Shown: positions 47,412-56,163 of the stretch, piece by piece
Position numbering within the stretch: position 1 is the first letter of the stretch
Layout: every line of letters starts with the position of its first letter
From: Saprospiraceae bacterium
GTDB lineage: Bacteria > Bacteroidota > Bacteroidia > Chitinophagales > Saprospiraceae
DNA length: 64,000 bases
NCBI GenBank assembly: GCA_016718205.1
Contig: JADKEB010000011.1
Location: forward strand, 124,001 to 188,000
Direction of reading: 5' to 3'
Program-made: the position numbers and the translations under genes
Notes under the pieces: generated by a model
The model's database searches: none
Told to the model about the DNA's origin: nothing
Seen by the model: only the letters and a program-made list of their open reading frames with translations

Positions 47412-48077
47412 ATGGCTGATATGAACATTGTAAAAATTAAAGAAATTTTCATTAAAGAAGTCACTGTAGAGTTCAGGCAGAGATTTGCTGTAGGTGGTAT
47501 ATTCCTCTTTGCAGCCACTACAGTATTTATGATATTTAAATCTTTCAATCAAATCAATCCGAGGGAATGGACTATCCTCATCTGGATTATTATGCTTTTT
47601 GCGGGATTGAATGCTGTTGTCAAAAGTTTTTTGCAGGAAAAAAAGGAAACATATCTTTATTACTATACTCTTTTTGATCCGATTGATCTCCTCTTATCCA
47701 AGCTGTTCTACAATTTTGTTTTTTTATCCATGATTTTTGTGGTCATCCTTTTATTTTTTGGAGTATTTTCGGGTTTTCCGGTCAAGGATTTTTCCCTGTT
47801 TACTGTAGGTTCTCTGGCTGGAATATTTGGTATTTCAGTAGTCTTTACTTTTGTTTCGATCATATCAGCTACAGACAACAGCAATTCGACATTAATGTCC
47901 ATTCTTGCATTACCATTGGTACTACCTATCGTGCTGTTGTTGCTGAAAATCTCAGCAGTAAGTGTCAGATTACTAACGGATACTGCAGTGATGCAGGATG
48001 TGTATTTGCTTTTGGGAGTGGATAGTATATTATTTGGAGCAATGATCATGTTGTTCCCATCATTGTGGAAATCTTAA
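47412..48077 (+). CDS. ccmB: haem exporter membrane protein CcmB
   Basis: Encodes 221 residues with six predicted membrane helices. It starts with KIKEIFIKEVTVEFRQRFAVGGIFLFA, and the segment SFLQEKKETYLYYYTLFDPIDLLLSKLFYNF is a typical CcmB motif. CcmB is the membrane part of the CcmABCD haem-handling complex of system I cytochrome c maturation. The ATPase ccmA is not in the window. ccmC follows about 100 bp later. It fits the presence of haem c proteins such as the lipoprotein at 20577. Confidence 0.9.
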   Translation: MADMNIVKIKEIFIKEVTVEFRQRFAVGGIFLFAATTVFMIFKSFNQINPREWTILIWIIMLFAGLNAVVKSFLQEKKETYLYYYTLFDPIDLLLSKLFYNFVFLSMIFVVILLFFGVFSGFPVKDFSLFTVGSLAGIFGISVVFTFVSIISATDNSNSTLMSILALPLVLPIVLLLLKISAVSVRLLTDTAVMQDVYLLLGVDSILFGAMIMLFPSLWKS

Positions 48078-48177
48078 TTTACAAATCGCGAATGAAATTT
48101 TTGCAAAAAATATTGGCACAATAGGAAAAATGTTGTCAGAACTTCCTTCAATTATCAAATTATAATTAAGTAACAGA

Positions 48178-49227
48178 ATGAAAGGATTATGGTGGAAATT
48201 GAGCGGTGTTATCATCTTTTTATATGTCCTTGCGGGCGGTATGACCATCGCTTTAAAACCCGGCATCACCATCGTAAAGCCCGGAAATGCAGATAGTGGT
48301 GATAGTATCACTATGTCGGTAACAGGATACAATACCCATTTTTTGTCTGCAACACATCACCGAGCTTGGCTGAAGTTGGATTCAATCAATGCGGTAAGTG
48401 CCACATCCATCAAAGCTGAATTAGAAAACAATATACAGCTATCATTCAGAATTCCTGATCTTTTTCCAAGAACAGAAAGAGTTCAACCATTGACTTTGAT
48501 CATGGATAATGAAAAAGATGGTGTGTTTGTACAGCCTAATGCACTATTTGTGCGGGTAGGAGATAGTTTGATTGTAGAGGATGTAAAGTGGCAAGATGCC
48601 GGATTGCATGATTTCAATACTATTTCAGGTGTAAGGTTCCCATACAGAAATATCCTCAATGAAACTATCAGAAATACTTTTTTCCATGTCGCACTTTGGT
48701 TTGCCATGTTTGTGTTGTTGGTAGTGGGATTATATCATGCTGTGCAATACCTCAGAACAGGCATATATGATCATGACATCCAATCTTCTTCCTTCAATAG
48801 GATCGCTATCATGTTTGGAGTGTTGGGATTGATCACCGGATCTATCTGGGCAAAATTTACTTGGAACACTTTCTGGACCACAGATGTCAAACTCAATATG
48901 ACAGCCGTAGCCATGTTAATCTATCTTGCCTACTTAGTATTGAGAGGATCATCATCAGATCATGATAAAAGAGCCCGAATATCGGCTGCTTACAGCATTT
49001 TTGCATTTCTGGCATTGATACCATTGGTATTTGTTATACCGAGGCTTACTGACAGCCTTCATCCCGGAAATGGCGGCAACCCGGCACTCGGAGGCGAGGA
49101 TCTGGACTACACTTTGAGACTGTTTTTTTACCCTTCGATCATTGCTCTTATCTTGCTTGGCACATGGATGGCTGCATTACTGACTAGATACGAAAGAATC
49201 AAGGAAAAGATATTGCAGAAAGAGTAA
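48178..49227 (+). CDS. ccmC: CcmC/CcsA-type cytochrome c biogenesis protein with N-terminal extension
   Basis: Encodes 349 residues with about six membrane helices in a haem-handling layout. The WWD-type region reads GSIWAKFTWNTFWTTDVKLN; the usual tryptophan before the Asp is Thr here. Conserved His residues occur in the flanking helices (FFHVALWFAMF and RLTDSLHPG). Between helices 1 and 2 is a ~125-residue extracytoplasmic insert (residues about 28-155) absent from E. coli CcmC (245 residues). It presents haem to the chaperone CcmE. Second gene of the ccmB-ccmC pair. Confidence 0.85.
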   Translation: MKGLWWKLSGVIIFLYVLAGGMTIALKPGITIVKPGNADSGDSITMSVTGYNTHFLSATHHRAWLKLDSINAVSATSIKAELENNIQLSFRIPDLFPRTERVQPLTLIMDNEKDGVFVQPNALFVRVGDSLIVEDVKWQDAGLHDFNTISGVRFPYRNILNETIRNTFFHVALWFAMFVLLVVGLYHAVQYLRTGIYDHDIQSSSFNRIAIMFGVLGLITGSIWAKFTWNTFWTTDVKLNMTAVAMLIYLAYLVLRGSSSDHDKRARISAAYSIFAFLALIPLVFVIPRLTDSLHPGNGGNPALGGEDLDYTLRLFFYPSIIALILLGTWMAALLTRYERIKEKILQKE

Positions 49228-49267
49228 TGCGATTTCTTCTAGTGCTACAGGAATGAAGTAAATATAC

Positions 49268-49379
49268 ATATAAAACGCAGGAATTATTTTCAAGATCAAG
49301 GCGAAAAACACAGGCGAACCCGAGGTGGTTCGGCGAGGCTTTTCAACGAAGATATTGAAAATAAGGTCAAGTTTTATAT
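49268..49379. repeat. long imperfect palindrome between converging genes
   Basis: The 112-bp stretch folds into one long hairpin: ATATAAAAC with GTTTTATAT at the base, TATTTTCAA with TTGAAAATA in the middle, and CGAACC with GGTTCG at the tip. It probably terminates both ccmC and the cyclophilin gene, and resembles extragenic palindromic repeats. Confidence 0.65.
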
Positions 49380-49955
49380 CTATATATTTTGTTCTTGTAT
49401 CACTTGAGTCATTTTGAGCACATTGACCTTCAAAGTGATGGGTACTAATGGTGTATCAAGTGTGTCGGTAGCCACATTGCCGATTGCATCAAGTACTTCC
49501 CTTCCTTTAAATACCTGACCAATGATCATGTAATTGCCATCCAGCCTTGGTATTCCTTCTTTGTTGTGTACTATATAAAACTGACATCCGGCAGACAGTT
49601 TTTCAGGATTATCATCACGACCTATACCTACTGCACCATAGATATGCCTGAGACTGTCATGAAATTCCGGTTTGATAAGATATGGCGACTTGCTGAAACC
49701 TTCAGGTGTATCAGGGCATCCTCCCTGGATGACAAAATCTTTGATGACCCGGTTGAATGTGAGGGTATCCCAATAATGTTCATTGGCGAGTTTTATGAAA
49801 CTGGCTTTATGATTGGGAGTCAGGTCTGACAGGTTAAACAGCATTTCACCCATAGGCGTTTGGATCTGACCTACGTCGTATGTGATTTGACTCTTTTTAC
49901 CTTGAGAACATGAAATAAGAAAAACTATAGAACAGAATAAAAGTAAATATTTCAT
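49380..49955 (-). CDS. cyclophilin-type peptidyl-prolyl isomerase, lipoprotein
   Basis: About 191 residues from the ATG at 49955 (MKYLLLFCSIVFLISCSQG), a lipoprotein signal with Cys16; an upstream in-frame ATG at 49985 is less likely. The cyclophilin core is visible: LTFNRVIKDFVIQGGCPDTPEG, GIGRDDNPEKLSAGCQFYIVH and GNYMIIGQVFKGREVLDAI. It speeds prolyl bond isomerisation during folding of envelope proteins. The last strand has diverged. Single gene ending at the long palindrome. Confidence 0.88.
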   Translation of the reverse strand: MKYLLLFCSIVFLISCSQGKKSQITYDVGQIQTPMGEMLFNLSDLTPNHKASFIKLANEHYWDTLTFNRVIKDFVIQGGCPDTPEGFSKSPYLIKPEFHDSLRHIYGAVGIGRDDNPEKLSAGCQFYIVHNKEGIPRLDGNYMIIGQVFKGREVLDAIGNVATDTLDTPLVPITLKVNVLKMTQVIQEQNI

Positions 49956-50086
49956 AATGTTGGATTTTAAAATGTGAAAATACAACGATTCACATTAGAA
50001 GATTCGAATAGGGAAGTAAATTTCCAAAAATACACAAAAGTTACTATTTACTTACTTACCTTTACACCTCAAAAATAAAAATTAAT

Positions 50087-51004
50087 ATGAGTCTTCTTAC
50101 AGTTGGAACAGTAGCTTTTGATACGATAGAAACCCCTTTTGGAAGAGCTGAAAGAGTCATTGGTGGTGCTTGCACTTATATCAGTTGGTCAGCTTCTTAC
50201 TTTACCAATGATATTCATCTTGTATCCATAGTAGGAGATGATTTTCCGGATTCTGAGCTGAAAAGACTTGTAGAACGAGGTGTGAACTTAGAAGGTCTTA
50301 AAATCATACAAGGAGGTAAATCTTTCTTTTGGGAAGGGCGATATCATAATAATATGAACAGCAGGGATACCTTAGTGACCGACCTTAATGTATTGGCAGA
50401 TTTTGATCCTATACTTCCTGAAAAGGCCAAATCCTGTAAATATGTCATGCTAGGCAACCTGACACCGGCTATTCAAAGAAGTGTACTTGATCAGCTGGAT
50501 GGAACACAGAAACTGATAGCCCTGGACACTATGAATTTCTGGATGGACATCGCTATGGATGAGCTCAAAGAAGTCATTTCGCGTATAGATCTGCTGACGA
50601 TCAATGATGAAGAGGCCAGACAATTATCAGGTGAGCACTCTTTGGTCAATGCTGCAAAAGTGATACACCAAATGGGACCTGAGTATCTTGTGATCAAAAA
50701 AGGAGAACACGGTGCACTACTGTTTTGTGATGAAGATATTTTTTATGCTCCGGCATTGCCGTTGGCTCAGGTATTTGATCCGACAGGAGCCGGAGATACC
50801 TTTGCAGGTGGTCTGATGGGCTATCTTGCAAAAACAGACGATACATCAATGGAGAATATGAAAAGGGCGATCATAGCAGGCTCTGCCATGGCTTCATACT
50901 GTGTGGAGGATTTCAGTCTCAACAGATTACAAAACCTGTCTATGCCTGAAATAAACGGAAGGTTAGAACGATTTAAAAAACTGATGCACTTTGACTTGAT
51001 TTGA
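50087..51004 (+). CDS. PfkB-family carbohydrate/nucleoside kinase
   Basis: Encodes 305 residues of the ribokinase fold. The C-terminal PfkB signature DPTGAGDTFAGGLMGYLA supplies the catalytic Asp and anion hole; the N-terminal VIGGACTYISWSASYFTNDIHLVSIVGDDFP binds substrate. It lacks the long lid of ribokinase. The substrate could be a sugar, nucleoside or sugar-phosphate; sequence alone cannot decide. A near-match promoter (TACCTTTA, 50057-50064) lies about 23 bp upstream. Confidence 0.88.
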   Translation: MSLLTVGTVAFDTIETPFGRAERVIGGACTYISWSASYFTNDIHLVSIVGDDFPDSELKRLVERGVNLEGLKIIQGGKSFFWEGRYHNNMNSRDTLVTDLNVLADFDPILPEKAKSCKYVMLGNLTPAIQRSVLDQLDGTQKLIALDTMNFWMDIAMDELKEVISRIDLLTINDEEARQLSGEHSLVNAAKVIHQMGPEYLVIKKGEHGALLFCDEDIFYAPALPLAQVFDPTGAGDTFAGGLMGYLAKTDDTSMENMKRAIIAGSAMASYCVEDFSLNRLQNLSMPEINGRLERFKKLMHFDLI

Positions 51005-51116
51005 TAGCTATGTAGTTTTTCTCTCTGTCCGATATCAATGGACCCGAATCTTTTGCAAAAAAAACTGATGCATTTTGGCTTGATCAATACCAACGTGCAC
51101 CAGTCTTCAATATTAC

Positions 51117-52178
51117 TTATGCCTCACCAATCATCACTTTCTCCTGCTGCTCGATACTTTCGTCATGGATGGATTTGATCACTCTGGAGATAAAATCAGC
51201 ACCTAGCCCACCTTGAGCTCCGCGATCTATGTATTTCTGCAATACTTCTTTCCATCTTTCGCTCTGGAGGATGGTCATATTGTTTTCTTTTTTGTATTGA
51301 CCTATCTCTCTTGAAATCTTCATTCTGGAAGCGAGGATATTCATGATTTCTTCATCGATCATATCTATTTCCTTGCGCAGACGGTCGAGTTTTGTTTTTT
51401 CCTTTCCAGTGTTTTTATCATCACGGATGACCAAACTCTCTATCAACTTGCCGTAATCTTCGGGAGTTAGCTGTTGAGCAGCATCGCTCCAGGCAGTATC
51501 CGGTGTGATATGCGACTCCATGATCAATCCATCAAAATCAAGATCCATCGCTTTCTGAGCCACCTTAAATAATAAGTCTCTATTTCCGCAGATATGACTG
51601 GGATCATTGATCATTGGTATATCAGGCATAGCAGTCTTGAAGTCGATCGCAATTTGCCATTGGGGTCTGTTTCTATAGATTTTTTCGCCGGAAAACGAAA
51701 ACCCACGATGAATAGCACCTAATCTGGTAAGTCCTGAGTTTTGAAGTCTCTCCATACCTCCGAGCCACAATGACAGATCAGGATTGATAGGGTTTTTCAG
51801 GAGCACAGGTATATCTACTCCTTTGAGGGCATCAGCTATCTCCTGTACTGCAAATGGATTGACAGTAGTACGGGCACCAACCCAAAGTATATCGATACCA
51901 AACTCCAGGCACAACTCTACATGAGAAGCCTTGGCCACTTCCACAGCTACAGGAAGGCCTGTAAGTTCCTTGGCTTTTTGCAACCACGGAAGTCCTTTTG
52001 TTCCGATACCTTCAAATGCGCCTGGACGTGTACGCGGTTTCCATATTCCTGCTCTCAGGATGTCAACTTTTCCAGTTCTGAAAAGTCTTGTTGCCGTCTG
52101 TATGACTTGTTCTTCAGTCTCGGCACTACAAGGTCCTGCTATCAAAACAGGCCTTTTTCCATTGTTCATCCAATTCAT
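51117..52178 (-). CDS. bifunctional DAHP synthase (AroA-beta/KdsA type)-chorismate mutase
   Basis: Encodes 353 residues. Residues about 1-255 are a 3-deoxy-7-phosphoheptulonate synthase (VLIAGPCSAETEEQV, AGIWKPRTRPGAFEGIGTKGLPWL, VGARTTVNPF, LLKNPINPD, MINDPSHICGNRD). Residues about 265-345 are an AroQ chorismate mutase (DRLRKEIDMIDEEIMNILASRMKISREIGQYKKENN). It joins the first step of the shikimate pathway to the branch step toward prephenate. Last gene of the aromatic operon, 39 bp after tyrA. The mutase part may also mediate feedback control, as known for similar fusions. Confidence 0.95.
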   Translation of the reverse strand: MNWMNNGKRPVLIAGPCSAETEEQVIQTATRLFRTGKVDILRAGIWKPRTRPGAFEGIGTKGLPWLQKAKELTGLPVAVEVAKASHVELCLEFGIDILWVGARTTVNPFAVQEIADALKGVDIPVLLKNPINPDLSLWLGGMERLQNSGLTRLGAIHRGFSFSGEKIYRNRPQWQIAIDFKTAMPDIPMINDPSHICGNRDLLFKVAQKAMDLDFDGLIMESHITPDTAWSDAAQQLTPEDYGKLIESLVIRDDKNTGKEKTKLDRLRKEIDMIDEEIMNILASRMKISREIGQYKKENNMTILQSERWKEVLQKYIDRGAQGGLGADFISRVIKSIHDESIEQQEKVMIGEA

Positions 52179-52217
52179 GTTATTTTGATTCTTATTAGTG
52201 ATTTTAAAATTAATTGA

Positions 52218-53057
52218 TTATTGTAATATACGTTTTATTTTATTGCTTTCTGCCATCAACTGCTCAATGGCTTCGGTATTTTTGGTATCAATATGATTTC
52301 TGAAGTTCTGAAGATGTAAGATGTAACTGTCCAAAGCTTCCAAAAGAAATTTTCGATTTTTATTAAATATGGCCGACCATGTCTGCGGATTACTTTTTGC
52401 CAACCTTACGGTACTTGCAAATCCCGTACCAGCGAGATCAAAAATCTGTTTTTCATCTTTTTCTATCTCCAAAACCGTCAGCCCAAGCATAAAAGAGCTT
52501 ACATGGGACAGATGAGATACATATGCCAGGTGTTTGTCATGTTCTTTTGGAGACATAAATGTGGTAGTCATGCCGAGACTTTCAAACAGTTTTAACGCTG
52601 AATCCAATGCGTCGGGTGCTGATTTTTCTTTTTCACAGATGATATTTTTTTTATTTTGGAAAAGACCTTTAATGGCTGCTGCAGGACCTGAAAACTCTGT
52701 ACCTGCCAGTGGATGTGCGGCCACAAATCTTTTTCTGTCGGGATGTTTGGATACTGTTTTGCAAATATCGTCTTTGGTGGAGCCTACATCTATGACAGTG
52801 GTTTTATCACCTATTTGATCCAATACCCGGGGCAGAAGTCCTTCTATCTTATTTACAGGGATAGAAATGATGACCATATCCGCACCCTGTATTCCGACTT
52901 CCAGATCCGCCACAGAATGGACCAATCCCAATTCCAAAGCTAGCTTCATATGATCTTCAGAAGCATCCACACCACAAACATCGACATTGAGTTGTGATTT
53001 GAGATCTTTTGCTATCGACCCGCCTATCAAGCCCAGCCCTATTACTGTAATCTTCAT
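52218..53057 (-). CDS. tyrA: prephenate dehydrogenase
   Basis: Encodes 279 residues. NAD-binding MKITVIGLGLIGGSIAKDL begins the Rossmann domain; DVGSTKDDICKTV and FVAAHPLAGTEFSGPAAA are TyrA motifs, the His in the latter being catalytic. The C-terminal dimer domain contains VSHLSHVSSFML. It converts prephenate to 4-hydroxyphenylpyruvate for tyrosine. There is no ACT or regulatory domain. Its start codon overlaps the aminotransferase stop by one base, so translation is probably coupled. Confidence 0.93.
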   Translation of the reverse strand: MKITVIGLGLIGGSIAKDLKSQLNVDVCGVDASEDHMKLALELGLVHSVADLEVGIQGADMVIISIPVNKIEGLLPRVLDQIGDKTTVIDVGSTKDDICKTVSKHPDRKRFVAAHPLAGTEFSGPAAAIKGLFQNKKNIICEKEKSAPDALDSALKLFESLGMTTTFMSPKEHDKHLAYVSHLSHVSSFMLGLTVLEIEKDEKQIFDLAGTGFASTVRLAKSNPQTWSAIFNKNRKFLLEALDSYILHLQNFRNHIDTKNTEAIEQLMAESNKIKRILQ

Positions 53058-54253
53058 TAATGGTTTTTTTCTGCTGATGAGATAGTTTCTATCTGGAATC
53101 CAGTCTGAATCCTGTACAAAGCGGCAAGCATATCTTCTTTAGAACTGCACAATGATATACGGAGATACTTGTCGCCATGAGGTCCGAAAATGTGTCCCGG
53201 CGTGATAAATACCCTGGTGTTATACAGAATATTATTGGTCAAAGATTCAGAATCAAGATCCGGATCTTTAATTTTTCCCCACACAAACAGTCCTGCTCCA
53301 TCTCTGCTATATTCAAGATCCAGTTCCGTCATGATATCACAAGCTGCATCTTTTCTTTCCTGATATCTTGCATTGATATCATCAATCCACTCCTTACCCA
53401 GTGACAATGCCACGGCGGCCGCTTCCTGCACAGGCTTAAACATGCCTGAATCCATATTGCTCTTGAATGTCATGATAGTATCTATACTTGATTTGGCACC
53501 TACAAAAGCACCTACTCTCCAACCGGCCATATTGTAGCACTTGCTAAGAGAAACCAATTCGATAGCGCAATCCTCGGCACCTTCAGCATTAAAAATACTG
53601 AGCGGATGATCATTCAAGATAAAAGTATATGGATTGTCGTGACATATCAGGATGTTATTTCTTTTTGCAAAAGCTACCAGTTGATTAAAAAACCGGATAT
53701 CTGCCGTTGCGCCTGTAGGCATATTCGGGTAGTTGACCCACATCATTTTCACCTTGCTCAAGTCCTGATTTTCGAGCTTTTCGAGATCGGGTTTCCATCC
53801 GAGATGCTCTTCCAGTGGCATCGAAACAGGTGTCCCTCCTGCAAGTCTGGTACACATAGCGTACGATGGATATCCGGGATCCGGTACTAAAACCTGATCT
53901 CCGGAATTGATAAAAGCCATACTGGCATGCATCACTCCTTCTTTCGATCCCAACAGAGGCAATATCTGCGTCTCACTATTGATATCAATGTCAAAGTGCA
54001 TCTGATACCATTGAGCAAAAGCTTTGCGCAGGGCAGGAATGCCTTTGTAAGACTGGTATTTGTGTGCGTCAGGTGCCAGAAGAGCCTTGTTAAGAGTGTC
54101 CATAACAACCTGAGGCGGCATCAAATCGGGACTGCCTATGCCAAGATTGAGCACCATAGGATCACCATCTTTATTCATTTGATCTATTTCAGCCAGTTTG
54201 CGGGCAAAATAGTAAGTGGTTACATCATTCAGTCTTTGAGCAGGTGCTATCAT
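53057..54253 (-). CDS. class I/II PLP aminotransferase of the aromatic operon
   Basis: Encodes 398 residues. The PLP-binding Lys is in SLSKCYNMAGWRVGAFVGA; other fold-type I motifs are NLGIGSPDLMPPQVV, VNYPNMPTGATAD and RISLCSSKEDM. Placed between prephenate dehydratase and dehydrogenase, it most likely transaminates phenylpyruvate and 4-hydroxyphenylpyruvate to Phe and Tyr (inference from position), though related enzymes act on other amino acids. Its ATG overlaps the pheA stop by 4 bp. Confidence 0.92.
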   Translation of the reverse strand: MIAPAQRLNDVTTYYFARKLAEIDQMNKDGDPMVLNLGIGSPDLMPPQVVMDTLNKALLAPDAHKYQSYKGIPALRKAFAQWYQMHFDIDINSETQILPLLGSKEGVMHASMAFINSGDQVLVPDPGYPSYAMCTRLAGGTPVSMPLEEHLGWKPDLEKLENQDLSKVKMMWVNYPNMPTGATADIRFFNQLVAFAKRNNILICHDNPYTFILNDHPLSIFNAEGAEDCAIELVSLSKCYNMAGWRVGAFVGAKSSIDTIMTFKSNMDSGMFKPVQEAAAVALSLGKEWIDDINARYQERKDAACDIMTELDLEYSRDGAGLFVWGKIKDPDLDSESLTNNILYNTRVFITPGHIFGPHGDKYLRISLCSSKEDMLAALYRIQTGFQIETISSAEKNH

Positions 54254-55128
54254 GGAGTGAGTTGATTTTGTTGTTTTTCAAGAATGGAAGTTATGTCAGC
54301 TCTTTTGTAAATGCCGGTTTCTTCATATTCAAATGTGAGGTTGAGCAGATCATCTTTCAATCCAAGATATTGGGATATATGATCAAACTCGATATCGATA
54401 TGAAAAAAATACTCTCTGAAGCTGCCTATCACAGGAAAAGACTGAAGTTTACTCATATTGAGATTGTGATCCTCGATGACTTGCAACACCTTCAGCAGTT
54501 GTCCTTTTTTGTCTGGGATTCTGATGTATACTGAGACTTTATCTGCATCGGGGGCTATTTCAGTTTTGTGTTTGTTGACTATAAAAAATCTGGTATAATT
54601 GGTCTTATTGGTTTCAATACCGGGTGCAAGAATGTCCAGATCATAGATTTCTGCAGCTTGAGTACTGGCGATACAAGCTTTGGATTTTTTCTTTTTTTCT
54701 GCTATGTGTTTGGCACTGAGTGCGGTATCTTCGGATTCTATCAATTTCCAGTCATGGTATTGTCCTAAAAATTGTCTGCATTGGTTGATCGCCATAGGGT
54801 GGGAGGCTACTTGTCTGATGTCACTTAGAGATGCACCTTTTACTGCAAGCAGGTTGTGTTTAATTCTCAAATAAATATCACCTGAAACCCAAAAGTTATT
54901 TTCCCTGAGAATGCGGTAATTTTGAAGAATCGAGCCGGCAATGGAGTTTTCTATGGCCATGACAGCGATATCCGCCTCACCGCTTTTTAACATTTGCCCC
55001 AGAATATCAAATGAGTCTGCCGGCATTAACTCTAATTTTTGATCAGGCCAATATCTTCTTGCTGCTACATCATGGAACGATCCTTCATAACCCTGGATTG
55101 CAACTTTTAGTATTTTATCCGATTCCAT
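54250..55128 (-). CDS. pheA: prephenate dehydratase with ACT domain
   Basis: Encodes 292 residues. The catalytic domain (about 1-185) begins VAIQGYEGSFHDVAARRYWP and contains MAIENSIAGSI and the ETNKTNYTRFFIV motif, whose Thr is catalytic. A C-terminal ACT domain (about 200-275) carries VSVYIRIPDKKGQLLKVLQVIEDHNLNMSKLQSFP, the usual Phe-binding feedback site; the SRP element reads LQSFP. It makes phenylpyruvate from prephenate. First gene of the four-gene operon, preceded by a leader peptide and attenuator (55161-55299). Confidence 0.95.
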   Translation of the reverse strand: MESDKILKVAIQGYEGSFHDVAARRYWPDQKLELMPADSFDILGQMLKSGEADIAVMAIENSIAGSILQNYRILRENNFWVSGDIYLRIKHNLLAVKGASLSDIRQVASHPMAINQCRQFLGQYHDWKLIESEDTALSAKHIAEKKKKSKACIASTQAAEIYDLDILAPGIETNKTNYTRFFIVNKHKTEIAPDADKVSVYIRIPDKKGQLLKVLQVIEDHNLNMSKLQSFPVIGSFREYFFHIDIEFDHISQYLGLKDDLLNLTFEYEETGIYKRADITSILEKQQNQLTP

Positions 55129-55160
55129 TTATATTTTAAAATTTTCCATTTTGATAAAAT

Positions 55161-55195
55161 TAAAAAAGGAGCCTGTTTTTGTAACAGAACTCCTT
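55161..55195 (-). terminator. attenuator: intrinsic terminator in the pheA leader
   Basis: On the minus strand AAGGAG..CTGTT pairs with AACAG..CTCCTT and is followed at once by a T6 run, then 33 bases later by the pheA ATG. The 5' arm segment TCTGTTAC (55181-55188) is also an 8-base perfect complement of GTAACAGA at 55227-55234, at the end of the leader ORF, which gives a mutually exclusive antiterminator. Confidence 0.85.
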
Positions 55196-55226
55196 GATTT
55201 TATAATGACACATTTACAATAAAGGC

Positions 55227-55234
55227 TCTGTTAC
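55227..55234 (-). promoter_or_regulatory. antiterminator segment of the pheA leader
   Basis: GTAACAGA overlaps the leader peptide stop codon. It can pair with the 5' arm of the terminator (55181-55188) when not covered by a ribosome. Confidence 0.7.
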
Positions 55235-55299
55235 TTCATCTCACAGAAATAAAAGTAATAAAAATAAAAGCCAGAAAATGTGGAATGAATACGGTTCAT
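55231..55299 (-). CDS. phenylalanine/tyrosine leader peptide of the pheA operon
   Basis: A 22-codon ORF starts ATG at 55299-55297 and ends TAA at 55233-55231. After MNRIHSTFSG it has eight consecutive aromatic codons, encoding FYFYYFYF, then CEMK. In all 9 of 22 residues are Phe or Tyr, with no Trp. Stalling of a ribosome on the aromatic run would leave the antiterminator segment at its 3' end free; translation to the stop would cover it. This is the classic leader-peptide arrangement (compare pheL, hisL). Not usually found by gene callers because of its size. Sequence evidence is strong; expression is untested. Confidence 0.85.
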   Translation of the reverse strand: MNRIHSTFSGFYFYYFYFCEMK

Positions 55300-55303
55300 G
55301 CTG

Positions 55304-55334
55304 CAAACTTATCTGTATTATTTGTTCCAACAAA
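55304..55334 (-). promoter_or_regulatory. promoter of the aromatic operon (TTTG-N19-TAAGTTTG)
   Basis: On the minus strand TTTG (55334-55331) and TAAGTTTG (55311-55304) are separated by 19 bases, matching the Bacteroidota -33/-7 consensus exactly. The leader ATG follows 4 bases later, so transcription would begin at or just before it. Confidence 0.7.
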
Positions 55335-55489
55335 ATTTTTACAGTGTTTTTTAAGAAAAAATCAAATTATGGCTAACAAAGATCACCTTATAAGCAAAAA
55401 TTTATAAAATGAAACACCAAATCTGAGGTGGAGGTCATCTTAAATTAGAGTAAACAAAAATTTTAAACGTACCTTAAAATGATTTTCAA

Positions 55490-56020
55490 ATGAACAAAAC
55501 ATTCAGATTTTCAAAAAATGCATCAGAAAGAAGTTTTACAAAGGACATCAATGCGGGTTCAACTGCTGATATTGCTTTTCTTTTATTGATATTTTTTTTA
55601 GTGGCTACGACTATTTTGAATGATAAGGGTCTTCTCGTCAAACTTCCACCTTATATGCCGGATCAGCAGAAATCTTTAGCTATTAAAGAAAGAAATGTAT
55701 TTACTGTAAAAATTAATGCAGAAAATCAACTGCTTGCAGAAGGGAAAAATTTGGAGTTAAAATTCCTTAAAGATGAAATAAAAACATTTATAGTCAATCC
55801 GGGTAATAAATCAAGGCTTGCAGAGCAGCCTGATATGGCCATAGTATCTCTTCAAAATGACAGGGGAACAAAGTATGAAATGTATATACAAGTGTACAAT
55901 GAAATCAAAGCTGCCTACAATGAACTGTGGGAAGAAATTGCAATAGCCAGATTTGGAAATAACCTGGCTGATCTTTTGCCTTACCAATCGGAGGCTATAA
56001 AAAGGATTACCCCTTGGTGA
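55490..56020 (+). CDS. exbD: ExbD/TolR-type biopolymer transport protein
   Basis: Encodes 176 residues. One membrane helix follows NAGSTADIAFLLLIFFLVATTI, where the Asp is the conserved proton-path residue of ExbD; the rest is a periplasmic domain. ExbD works with ExbB (and TonB) to energise outer-membrane transport. No exbB or tonB lies beside it, so this is an orphan copy or the end of a cluster broken here. It is divergent from the pheA operon. Confidence 0.85.
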   Translation: MNKTFRFSKNASERSFTKDINAGSTADIAFLLLIFFLVATTILNDKGLLVKLPPYMPDQQKSLAIKERNVFTVKINAENQLLAEGKNLELKFLKDEIKTFIVNPGNKSRLAEQPDMAIVSLQNDRGTKYEMYIQVYNEIKAAYNELWEEIAIARFGNNLADLLPYQSEAIKRITPW

Positions 56021-56163
56021 TTTCTGAAGCTGAACAGAGAGCATTTGGACAGGAGTATTGACTAGCACATCATTACTGTTGAAAGTAGTATTTAATTCTA
56101 ACAGAAGTATAAATCTCTGAGACAAAGTTAAAGAATGGATGGACTTTGTTAAATGTGAACTCT

